A DNA stretch of 64,000 nucleotides from Aedes albopictus (Eukaryota; Arthropoda; Insecta; Diptera; Culicidae). The number at the start of each line of letters is the position of its first letter. Position 1 is the first letter of the stretch. The translations under genes and the position numbers were made by a program. Shown in pieces: positions 1 through 10,680 of this stretch. The stretch lies in assembly GCF_035046485.1 (NCBI RefSeq), contig NC_085136.1, forward strand, positions 328,068,227 to 328,132,226, in the 5' to 3' direction. The notes under the pieces are model-generated. The model searched no databases and was not told where the DNA came from. It was given only the letters and a program-made list of their open reading frames with translations.

Positions 1-640
1 GGCTGAATATCAAGTTGAATAAAATATTATTCATCTGGGTAATCAGCTTTAAAACCTACACCAAAATGCAGAATTAATCATCTGTTGTTCAACTTTTAAT
101 CAAATATTTTTTGACATCTGACCCAAGGATGGTTTTTGAGAAGTCCACATCGCTTCTTTAGCCTCAATACAGACTTAGTTCAACTTATGTTCTTCACTAT
201 TCAGACACAAAAAGTAATGCTCTTATTCAGAGGATATGTATGCAATTGGGTGTGGTGTAGGTGCTAAGGTGAGTGACCATAAATCAGGAGGTTCGAGTTC
301 AATTTCCAGTTTTTCCACAGATTAATTTAAACATTCCCAAACATCTTTTCTGGAAAAAAACGCAGTTAATGGTGAAAGCAGGCTTACGAAAGTGTTTTTA
401 TTTTATTTTTACACAATTAATAAATTGAATTGATTACTAAATAAGCGCATATTAAGCCTTAAATCACCCTTCCAATGAACCTTAAATCAGCTAAAGGTTG
501 AATAAAATTTCCAAAATTAGATGTTTGGTAGCCGAATAAAGGATTGTACCTCTTGTTCTCAGCTTTTGTTCAAATGAAGGCTGATTTAAAGTAGTAGGAG
601 AAACGTTTGTACAGGATCAAATTGTTACCTGGGAAGTTCT
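1..640. other. AT-rich intergenic sequence, no gene seen
   Basis: No supported coding region. The only structured element is a weak tRNA-like stretch at 248-315, listed separately. The rest is AT-rich with short homopolymers. Confidence 0.5.
248..315 (+). repeat. tRNA-like SINE head fragment (weak)
   Basis: A box-B-like GGTTCGAGTTC lies at 290-300, preceded at about the right distance by GTGTAGGTGCTAAGG, which resembles a degraded box A. That is the layout of a tRNA-derived SINE 5' end. No SINE body or terminal duplication was found, so this may be chance. Confidence 0.3.
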
Positions 641-3600
641 TTTATCAAGCTTTCCCTAGAACTCCTGAGAAGGTTTAAGAAAGCTAACGGAATGGTGATT
701 CGAGGATATATGAGTTATTCCTTGCAGTGCGACTGCAAAGCTGTTTCAAGAGCTTCTGAGGATCTCTTTCGATTGTTTCTCAGGAGCTTCTTCCAAGAAC
801 TCCTAAGATACTCACGCAAAAGCTTTCAGCAACTCTTGGGACTGGGATAACTCTTGGGATACTCCTAGAAGCGGTGAATGCCTGTTGGAAAAATGCGTTT
901 ACAAGCTTTTTTATGAAATCAAGACATACACTTTCTAGAGTTCTAAGGAGATTTTTACAGGTGCTTTTGGCAGCCCTTTTCTAGAAGAAAAAGCTTCGAG
1001 AACTCTTAGACGTTTTTTTTCAATCAGTTCCGGAAAACTCTTCCAAAAACTTCTGTGGGGCTCTTTTCATGACCTCTGAGGAGCCTATTACATGACCTTC
1101 TTTTGGGAGACTCTCCCAAAACCTCGTGAAAAGCTCCTCCAGCAGTTTGGAAAGCTGTTTCAAGAGCTCCTGGAAGCATCTTCCAATAGCTCTTTCGAAT
1201 GTTTCTGCAACAGTTTTCCAAGAACTCTACGGAAGGTTTTTTAACAGCTACTAGGAGACTATATCGAAAGCTTTTGGAAGAATCATACAAGAACTTTTGG
1301 GAGACTGTTCTAAAAGCTCCTGGAACTCTTGGGCAGGTCCTTCAAGAGCTGTTGGGAAGCGTAGAGCGCTATCGACTGAAAACTCTCTCAGTGTTTATTA
1401 CACCGAAACGTCGGATGAAGAACGATATTTAGTCGTTTGATTGCGTTTGATGACTGCGAAGCCGAAAAACTTCGCTGGCTGTTGGGAAGATCTTAAAATT
1501 GTTCACATAGCTCTTAGGATGTTCGTACAACAGCTAATGAGAGGCTGTTATAAAAGCTTTAAGGATGCTCTTATAGGATTTTTGGGAGGTTCTACCAAGA
1601 GTCACTAGAACGCTCTTCCAGGAGCTGGCTGTTTTTAGAGTTTTGTAAAACTTATTCGAAATCTCCGGACATGATCTCCAAAGAGCATCTCGAAACTTAA
1701 TTTAAGAGCTTCTATGAGGTTGCTCTAGGAACTCCTGGAGGTTCTTTCAGAAGTTTTCGTTTAATTCTCTGGAGAGCTTTTGCAGAGCTCTTCCAAAATC
1801 TCCTAAAGGCTTTTCCAAGATCTACTAGAAGACTTTGTCAATTGCCCTCCCAAAAGCCCTCCAGCATATCCTGAAAAGCTGTCTCAAAAGCTCATGGAAG
1901 GATCTTTTAATAGCTTTTTCGAAAGGCGAGGTTTTTCCAAGAACTCTTTGGTTGCTCTTGCAAAAGCTTTTAGGGGACTATATCGAAAGCTTTTAGAAGA
2001 ATTTTACAAGAGCTTTTGGGAGGCTGTTCGAAAAGCTTCTAGAGCTCTTGGGCAGTTTTCGCAGGAGCTCTTGGGGACATCTTATAATATATTTTACGAA
2101 ATTATTCAGAGAACTCTTGGGAATTTCGTACAATAGCTAACGAAAGGCAGTTACATAAGGTTTTTGGATGCTCTTACAGAATTCTTCAGGAGGCTATCCC
2201 AAGAGCTACTAGAATACTCTCTCACGAGCTTCCGAAAGCTGTTTCTAGAGCTTTATGAAACTCTGTCGAAATCTTCTGAAACGCTCTTCAATAGCTACTG
2301 GAAACTTTATTACGATCTTTAGTGAGGCTCCACTACTAACAAATAACTAATAACTCTTCTCTGAAGAACTCTTGCAAATCTCTTCCAATAGCTCCCAAAG
2401 ACTTCACCGAGAGCTACTAGAAAGCTCTTTCAATAGTTTTTGACAGAATCTTTCAAGAGCTTCTGGGAAGATCGAACAAGAGCTTTTGGGATGCTTTTAC
2501 AAGAGATTCAGTAACGATCCTCCAAAATCTCCTTCAAAAGCTTCAATGGGGTATGTTCATCTAAGAGCTTTTGGGAAGTTCTTACCAAAGCCCTTGGGAT
2601 GTGCTTACAAGAGCTCTTGGGATGTGTTTACAAGAGCTCTCTACAAGTGTTTTTGCGAACGCTAATAAGGCTTTTTCAAGAGCTCTCAGGAATATCTGGC
2701 AAGAGCTTTTGGGCGGTTCTTCAAATCACAGGAAGGCTTTTTGAGCCGATACTAGAGGGCTGTAAAAAAGAGTTCTTGCAAGGGGGTCTCAATTGTTCTT
2801 TAGAAAGCTTCTGCTAGGTTCTTCCAAGAGCTCTTGGAAGGCTCTTAGAAGAGCTCTTGGAAGGTTCAAGAGCGCTAGGGAGGCTCTTACAAGAGCTAAC
2901 GGAAGCCTCTTATAAGAGCTCTTGGGAAGCTCTCAAAAGAGCTCTTGGAAGGCTCTTACAAGAGCTTATAGTAGGCTCTTCAAAGATCTCCTGAAAGGCT
3001 CTTCAAAGAGCTCTTGGAAGGCTCTTCCAAGAGCAATTGGGAGGCTCTTACAAGAGCTCTTTGAAGCTCTTACAAGAGCTCTTGGGAGGCTCTAAGAGGA
3101 GCTCTTGCAAGGCTCTTACAAAAACATATGGTAGGCTCTTCAGAGATCTCTTGGGAGGCTTTTACAGGAGCTCTTGGGAGGCTTTTACAGGAGCTCTTGG
3201 GAGGCTCTTACAAGAGCTCTTGGGAGGCTCTTACAGGAGCTGTTGGGAGGCTCTTACACGAGCTCTTGGGAGGCTCTTACAAGAGCTCTTGGGAGGCTCT
3301 TACAAGAGCTCTTGGGAGGCTCGTACAGGAGCTCTTGGGAGGCTCTTACAAGAGCTCTTGGGAGGCTCTTACAAAAACTTATGGTAGGCTCTTCAGAGAT
3401 CTCTTGGGAGGCTCTTACAGATGCTCTTGGGAGGCTCTTACAAGAGATTATGGTACGCTCTTCAAAGATCTCTTGGAAGGCTCCTCCAATAGCACTTGGG
3501 AGGCTCTAACAAGAGCTCTTGGGAGGCTCTTACAGGAGCTCTTGGAAAGCTCTTACAGGAGCTCTTACAAGAGCTCTTGGGAGGCTCTTACAAGAGACCT

Positions 3601-4600
3601 TGGGAGGCTCTTACAAAAGCTCTTGGGAGGGTCTTATAAAACCTTTTGAAAGACTCTTACGACAACTATTGGGAAACTTTTCATGAGCTCCAGAAAGGCT
3701 TTCACTATTGTTCCCGAGATAACCATACAAAGGCTGCTGGAATTCACTTTCAAGAGTTCTTGGAAGACTCTGCCAAGAGTTTTTGGTAGGCTCTTCCGAG
3801 AGTTCTAGAATAGTGCTTAAAAGAGCCCTTGAGGGGCTCTTACAAGAGCTTTTAGGAAGTTTTTCATGGAGCTGTTTGCGAGGTTCAAACAACAGGTCAT
3901 GGAAAAGGCTGCTACAAAAGCTCTTGGAATGTTTTTATGAAAGCTTTCGATAGGCTCTCCAAAGAACCTTCAGAAGGCTCCTCCGGGAGTTTCAAGAAGA
4001 TTGTTCCAAGCTCTCCCAAAATCATCTGGAAGGTTTTACATGAGCTCCTGGGAGGCTCTCATAAGAGCAATTATGAGGCTCCTACAAGATCATTTAAAAG
4101 GCTTTTCCAAGACAGCCTGAAAGGCTGTTCTATGAGCTCCGAGAAGGAGATCTTTGAGGATTCTTACATGAACTCCTGGATGACTATTTCAAAAGTTCTT
4201 AAGAGATTGTTACAAAACATTTTGGCAGGCTGTTTCAAGAGCCCGCGAAATACTCTCTCTATAGCTAAAGAAACGCCTCCGGAAGACTCTTTCAGAAGCA
4301 TTTCAGAAGTTGTTCAGAAAACGCTTGGAAGGTTCGTACAACAGCTCATATAAATGTAACAAAAACTCATGGGGTGCTTTTACAAGAGCTTCTGGAAAAC
4401 TCTCGCACTAGCTTCTGGAAGACTGCTGTAGATATTCCCTGGAAGGTTTACAAGTGTTTCTGAAAGGCGATTTTGATAGTGTTTGGGAAGATTTTTCGAA
4501 TGCTTCTGGGATACACTTACAAAAGCTTTTGAGAGGCTTAAAAAGAGTTTTTGAGAGGCTATTTCAAGATTTCCTGGAAAGCTCTTCCATGAGCTCATGA
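640..4600. repeat. Degenerate halo of the 23-bp GAGCTCTTGGGAGGCTCTTACAA-type repeat
   Basis: Variants of AGAGCTCTTGGGAGG / CTCTTACAAGAG recur throughout, on an irregular spacing, getting less regular with distance from the core array at 2821-3650. Long open frames on both strands (for example 1199-1432, 1894-2136 and 3937-4353 on +) all translate to the same Ser/Leu/Lys-rich repeat and are by-products of it. I see no gene here. Confidence 0.8.
2821..3650. repeat. 23-bp minisatellite core array
   Basis: Between about 3160 and 3400 successive units are nearly identical, with the sequence GAGCTCTTGGGAGGCTCTT plus ACAA or ACAG, period 23 bp. Because 23 is not a multiple of three and the unit lacks stops in three forward phases, all three + frames stay open (3037-3387, 3128-3649, 3174-3509) and each reads a 23-residue repeat built on GRLLQELLGGSYKSSWEAL. 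A variant block with ATGGTAGGCTCTTCAGAGAT recurs at about 3128 and 3381, exactly 253 bp = 11 units apart, and a related one lies at 3450, 69 bp = 3 units later. This suggests a short higher-order structure. Nothing indicates translation. Confidence 0.92.
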
Positions 4601-5105
4601 TTAATCGGTGCTGAAACTCGCTGAATCTCTCCAGACCACCATCAGAAACTCTTGAACTCCTTAGGCTTTAAAACCCCTTGAACAAATCCGAGCCTTCACT
4701 GAAATCCCTCTGGAATCTCTAGGATGCTCCTGAAACTTCTCTGAAACCCAATGACACGTCCCTGGAATGCGTCTTAAACTTTCTGTAACCACCTAAAGTA
4801 CTCCCTAATTCAAATGGAGCCCCATAAATGCCCTTGAAACATCCCCCGCCTCCTGTTACAGAAAATTCTTACAGCAATTTATTTTAGAATTTCCTCGGCA
4901 ATTATTCGGTTAAGAATTTTTGGCTGAGGGATTTCTCCAGCAATTCCTTTGAAAAATCATTCAACACTGCCTTTGAAATTTCTTTCGAAACCTCGTCATG
5001 GATCTTTTTCAGCATTCTCTTCGGGAAATTCTTCGGTAGTCTGAGATTGTCTTCAAAACATTCTGAAAATTTTATCCGTAAATACTTTAGAAGCTTCAGC
5101 TGTTT
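4600..5105. repeat. Degenerate short-period repeat tract
   Basis: CTGAAACTTCTCTGAAACCC-like and GGAATTTCTCCAGCAATTCC-like phrases follow each other with roughly 12-bp spacing and heavy divergence. The 77-aa open frame on the minus strand at 4902-5135 is a read-through of this repeat. Confidence 0.6.
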
Positions 5106-5520
5106 CAACGATATCCTTGAAGGATTATTTTGCATTTTTATTCAACAAATTCTTCGGATTTTATTATCAAACATTTCTGTTCTTTTTTTTTCTTGAAAAT
5201 TACTTCAATATTCTTTTTTTACATTTTTATAACTGGTCCAACGATATCCTTTGAAAATTATTTTGCAATTATTTCACAAATTTCATCAGCATATTTTTCG
5301 GATTTTTTTAGAAGTTTCTCGTTTTTTTTTTCTAAAAACTGCTCAAGTATTCCTTTTGTTGACTGCTGCAACGATATCCTCAAAAGATTATTTTGTGATA
5401 ATTTCAAAAAATCACATGCAAAACAAAACGTTTTGAAAATTCTATCAGTATATGCTTTGAAAGTTTTGGCAGAAATTTCCTTAGGAAACTGCTTCAACGA
5501 TATCATTCGAAGATGATGAT
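5106..5520. repeat. ~130-bp tandem repeat, cluster 1 (AACGATATCC unit)
   Basis: The phrase CAACGATATCC followed by a GATTATTTTGC-like stretch occurs at 5106, 5239, 5369 and (diverged) 5495, giving periods of 133, 130 and 126 bp. Each unit also carries a TTCGGATTTTTTT-like T-run. Open frames on both strands here are low-complexity by-products. Confidence 0.8.
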
Positions 5521-7340
5521 GAACCTGGGCTTGTTAGAGGAATATCCGTAAGTAAAAAGAAAATCGTGTTATAAACTGTTCCTTTGAATTCCACTAATTA
5601 TTTGCATCCAGTCGAGTCAAGTACAAGACACTGCCCAAGTAACAATTTAAATTCCTTTTAGATTTGTTTATTTTTATGGAAGCTTTATCATAGCATGAAG
5701 AATTCATGAAACATTTATAGTTGTTTTTATCAAGAGAAAATAATCTCCGTTCGTATGCGGTTTTTAAGTTTTCTTCAAGTTAATTTTGAAAACTCCGCAT
5801 AAAACAACTTGATTCCCTAAGGCATTTGATCTTATTATGAGTTTTAAGACGTATTTGAAGTTATTTTCAACACATAACATCAACAAACTTTATTAAAAGT
5901 TTATGCTTCGTTTATTCAAGTACAATTCATCTGGGTTATTCTCCTTTAAAAACTTCTTAAAGCTTTCAATTCTTGAGCTAGAGCCACTAGTCTGGAACAA
6001 GAACTAAGCGGAGTAATAAAATCTTATTAATTCAAATAATAAATTATGCAATAAATTGGCTTTTTTATGCAAATATAAACACTCAAACATTTTTGCTCAC
6101 TGTTAATTTTGCCGTTTTGGTGCTCAAAAGTAATTATATCGACGAAATATTCATTTTATAGCCAATCAAAAATGCGAGTAGCTTGCTGAGGTCGACCAAC
6201 CATCAGCCAGTTACTCACACAGGCCACAGCAGCTTGAATCGAAACTAAAATGGGTACTTACTGTGACTCTTCTCGTGCGTTTGCTAAATAGTGTAATATG
6301 TACTAGTAAGTTTTAGAAATGCACTTATTAAATAGACGAAATTATAATAGAATTGGCAGTTCCTGAAGCAAAATGTACAGAAACAACTTTCTAGCTCCAA
6401 AAAGGTAAACAAACAATTGTCAAAGGCTGTTACTCTTGAATAAAACGAATAAGTTTCATTTAAGACGAACAAATCTGCCTTAAGATCATCACTAGTAAAA
6501 ACAATCTTCAATAAATGCTGTAGATTTCATGCAAGGTGACTTGGTTCCATCATTGTTTTGAGGTGGTTTGGATTAAAGGTAATAACAATTGATGGCGGCT
6601 GCATGAGTTTTGTTCGCCTGGAACGGCAGCCATGTTTAGAAAGAATTGAAAAAGTGGCGTAGCCTTTTGTTTTTACAGGAAATTTATGTCTTCGTATATT
6701 AATGAATGATATTATTTTTGAGGCGCTTTGTTATTTTCGTATGTTTTGGGTGGCATATCAACGACAAAGTGGGTATGGCACGGAAAATTTTGATTCCCTG
6801 TCATCAATGATCTGTCAGGCAATTTTGATGCATTAGCCATTTCAATTTGATGAAAATTAATTCGCAGTTCAATTAACATTTCATCCATGAAGCACAACTA
6901 GTTCGCATCTGCATAATGCTGAGGTAAAAGATTTCATTTATCATGCACTATTAGCATTTTTGAGAAAGACAGCTAAAAGATCAACATGCTTCAAGATATT
7001 CTTGTTAAAGTTTTATGAAGTTCTTATAACCAATCATCAGTGTTAGTACATAAATACAACTAGTTTCAAAGCAGTCTTCAAAACCAGTCTTGAAGATCTC
7101 CTGAAGAGTGGGCCAGATTAGTCTTTTGGATAGTTTATACCTATTTTATCTCGAATTTGCAGAACAAAGAGCTTTATAGCTAAGTTTTATTATTCAATCT
7201 TAGAAATTACTTCAGGATTGCCACAAAAGTATAATTGTTACTTGGGTGAAGACGACCTTACAGTTGAGGTCAAAATACGTATCTGTCAAAGGATGCAAAT
7301 TCTTAGTGAAATTCAAAGGGACAGTACTTATCACGATTTT
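5520..7340. other. AT-rich intergenic sequence, no gene seen
   Basis: No recognisable coding region, RNA gene or paired terminal repeat found. A slightly GC-richer stretch near 6180-6290 has no identifiable feature. Confidence 0.45.
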
Positions 7341-7660
7341 CTTTTTACTTATCCTTGGAAGATTATTTTGCAATAATTTTAGAAATTTTATCAACAAATT
7401 CGTCAGATTTTTTTTTCAGAAATTCTTGTTTTTTTTTCTTAAAATTGAAGAATGAAATGCTTGAGTATTTTTATGTTTTTGCTTTTTGGTAATAGCTCTA
7501 ACGATATCCTTAGAATATTGTTTTGCAATTATTTTAATAATTTCATCACCAAATTTTTCGGAATTTTTTGCAGGAACTTCTCGTTTTTTTTTTAATTTCC
7601 GTTTTTTTTTTTAAATTTCCGATGAAATTTCCAAACTAGTTGCTGAACAAATTCAATAAA
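7340..7660. repeat. ~130-bp tandem repeat, cluster 2
   Basis: Two further diverged units of the 5.1-5.5 kb repeat: TCCTTGGAAGATTATTTTGC near 7350 and TAACGATATCCTTAG near 7500, again with TTCGGAATTTTTT-like T-runs. The two clusters are in the same orientation, about 1.8 kb apart. Confidence 0.7.
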
Positions 7661-7841
7661 AGTACTATGAAAATTTTCAAAAAAAAAACTAGATTGCCCA
7701 AGCAATTCTCGAAGAATTAACTGAATGAATGACAAAAAAATGCCAAAGAAATTTATGGAGGATTTTAAAATTATTTGACATATGATTTTTTAAATAAATA
7801 AAAAAGTAATTCCTCGAGAAATCAATAAACAATTATCAAGT

Positions 7842-8148
7842 ACTAGCTGTCCCGGCAAACTTTGTCTTGCCAAGATGTGGTGGTTTGACAGCTGTTGAGG
7901 TCATTGCTGCATGGCACTCTAGATTGGTTTCATTTCAATCGTCTTGATTTTCTTCCCAATTCTTAAAGAATCAGTACTTTATCAATTTTCATACTTTTTT
8001 AGTTGATTTTTGTAACTTTTTTTTACATATAAACACAGCCACCATGAATACGAATCGAACCATGCAAGAGTCATGCTGATCGGTTTACCCGTTCGTGAGT
8101 TTTGTTGCCTCAAAGGAACTCCAAACTCATTTTTATATATATAGATAT
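7842..8148 (+). mobile_element. Dispersed insect repeat (CTAGCTGTCCCGGCAAAC ... TATATATATAG type)
   Basis: The copy starts ACTAGCTGTCCCGGCAAAC and ends in an AT-rich TTTTTATATATATAGATA tail. This end pair is shared by a very common dispersed repeat in insect genomes that I associate with RTE-type or non-autonomous elements; that assignment is from memory. The copy is about 307 bp and carries no open frame. A tRNA-like AATCGAACC phrase inside (about 8050) may be incidental. Confidence 0.6.
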
Positions 8149-8239
8149 TACAGGAGAAATTAACAAAGTAATTGTCAAAGAAATTCTTAAGAAAATTTCC
8201 AAAAGAATTCCCAAAAGAGTCATTGCAGGATATCTCACC

Positions 8240-9260
8240 TAATCAATTCCCAAAAGAGGGTAATAAGTGAGCCATCTCCTCTCTTTGGATGCATTTTACG
8301 TCAAATTCCTCTGATGCGCATACCGAGCGCGTGGGGGTGACTATCCTGCAAAAGTTCGCGATATTCGAGTTTGCTGGAGAGTTGCTGTAGCGTGAATGTG
8401 CGGCACCAGCTTTTCTCGCGCGCGCATTTTCGAGGCCCCGAAGATGGCTGGTGGGGCCTGAAACAGTGGTGAAAATCAATAAAAAAAAAGCGACACGCTA
8501 CTATACCGTCTTCTCGCGATCCCACTTTTGGGACGGATCCGCTTTAGCCAGGCCAGACCAGGCCAGAGGACGACTTTGACGACTTCGGCTGCTGTCGCAG
8601 CTGCTGGGGAAGTGCGACGCAGATGGAAATCCATAAAATAATTTAAAATAAACTCTAATTGTGAAAAACTATTTTGAAATTCATGAGTGTTTCTTTTGTT
8701 AAGCTTTTGGCTTCGCTCGGCATTTGACGATGAGCAGAGCGACGACGACGACGACGACGATGGCGAGAAAACGGAGAAACTTTATTCAAGAATCCGAACA
8801 GTCAGACAGAGCGAGAGAGAAAGAAGCCAGCGTGCAAGTGGTACAAGTTTTTCCTGCGAATGCAGCTGGGAAGCCGAACCAGAAAAAAGCCGGGATGATT
8901 TATTTTCCTAACATTAAGTGCATTTATTTGGATTTTTGTGCTTATCTTATGGGGCAAACTCCTGCATAGCGATGACGACCGGGACGAAGACGACGACGGT
9001 GACGACGAGTTTCTGATTATGCCGTTGTTGGGGAAAAAACGAGAAAAACTGCGAGAAATATCATAATATTTCCCGTTGATTGAGCTGCCGGTCCTCGTCA
9101 GGTGGAAACAGCTTGTTTAAAAGTTTGGAATTCTTGCGCTTCTCGAGAAGGACGACAGCCGCCGTACCTTCTACGTGCGCCACCCGAGAGCCAATTATCA
9201 TGTGAAAGCGTACCAGCTGCCCGCATTCCCGAGTAGATGTTGAGAGCAAATTTCAAACTA
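8240..9260. promoter_or_regulatory. GC-rich island 1, candidate regulatory sequence
   Basis: Base composition changes sharply from AT-rich repeats to balanced, repeat-poor sequence with simple GAC runs (about 8740-8762 and 8975-9005). Short open frames at 8687-8911 and 8724-8969 read through the GAC run in two frames and are not credible proteins. The island could hold an enhancer, a promoter or a non-coding exon. I cannot define its orientation. Confidence 0.35.
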
Positions 9261-9870
9261 CAGAGACGAATGGATCACGCATTTAGAAACACATCTAAAA
9301 AAAGAAAAAAGGGAAAAAATGATAAAAAAAATATAAAAAATAAAAAAAAAACAAAGACAAAATTTTATTTCTCAAGTGAAAATTTCAGAACTTTATTTTA
9401 ATAGTTGAAATTTTAGATTCAAAACAAAAAATAAATAAAAACAAAAGTGAGATGAAATAAAAAATAAACTAGATATATGAAAAAACAAGCATAGAACTTT
9501 GGAAACCATTTTTGTGATAGTGATGTTTCAATAATTTAACGTTTTAGCGTTCAAACGGTAAACATATAGAAATGACAGAAACGATTCTGTAATAGCAAAT
9601 ATAAAACAGTATCTACTATCAGTAAATTGATCACTGCTTTAGCAAAAAATACAACAAAATAAAAATAAAAAATTTAATATTTTTATTATTATTATTTTTT
9701 TTTTGTTATTTGAAAACAAAAATTCAGTCTTAGCTAACAGTTGTCTTGCATAATTTGAGGAAATTTACACAATAACTTGACATTAAAAAAAACTAGTTTA
9801 TAATTATAGCAACAAGAAGTAAAAATTTAAAAATGATTTTTTTATAACTTCAATTGAAAACAAAAAAAAA
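9260..9870. other. A-rich low-complexity sequence
   Basis: Dominated by A-runs and T-runs (for example 9298-9350 and 9665-9715). No gene or element ends were recognised. Confidence 0.7.
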
Positions 9871-10680
9871 ATCATGTTGTTCTCATTTCGAGACTCTAAT
9901 TTTCTCGGGACGTCCGGAGCTGTTGAACCGTAAATTACGTTTTAATCTCTTCTTGTGCGCTGATTTCTTCGAATCCGAAGTGGGTAGACTTTGTGTGTCC
10001 TGGCAGTCGCCGCTCGCCTCTTTCAATTTGTGCGGCCCGGTACGGCTTTGATGATGATCGGAGGATTCCTTTTCATTATGGAGCAGTTTTTTTTGTTGCT
10101 TTCTGATGGTCGTTCTTTTTCTCAAAATTGTAGTATTGCCGGTCGGTCATTAGAAATGATATATTGCCACTTTGCATGAGTAGCGGATTTTAGTTTCGGG
10201 AGGGTGGTCTGGGTGAGATATGTTGTGACAAATCGCACTCCCCCGGTACCCAGCCCAAGGACTGTTCTTTTTCCACGGAAAATCGACCGCATGCCGCTTT
10301 TGTTTGGACGTCGCACGGGGGTTCTCATTTGTGTGAGCGATTAATTTTGTTAAATTAAGTACAACATGAGCCTCCGGTGTATGTATTGTGGAGCGTCGCG
10401 CGGGAGAATAACTCAGTCAGTACGCCACAGTCCGATGGTTATCACTGCACGACAAGTCCGAGCTACATTTGTTCGGTTCATTAGAGAACATCGAGGATGG
10501 AAGATTATTTTTTGACAAAGTAATACGATTGGCGTGGTTGTCTGGAAGGAAGGTATATTTTGCCACAAAGCACCTCTCCAGCGGAAAACCGTTGACAGGT
10601 AAACACATACAAAGGCATTACATATAGTCAAACATCCTATTCGTTTGGATTCCAGCTTGAGTTGAATCTCGATTTCGTGT
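9870..10680. promoter_or_regulatory. GC-rich island 2, candidate regulatory sequence
   Basis: A second repeat-poor, GC-balanced block, 600 bp after island 1. It contains several short open frames on both strands with no recognisable domain. It is bounded on the right by the degenerate repeat tract. Function is inferred only from the contrast in composition. Confidence 0.3.

Noticed and set aside
3037..3649. Three overlapping + frames of 111-173 residues as protein-coding genes
   Set aside because: All three read the same 23-bp minisatellite in different phases; no start context, splice sites or conserved domain.
8687..8969. Asp-rich and Thr-rich frames around the GAC run
   Set aside because: Two overlapping frames of one triplet run; no other coding evidence.
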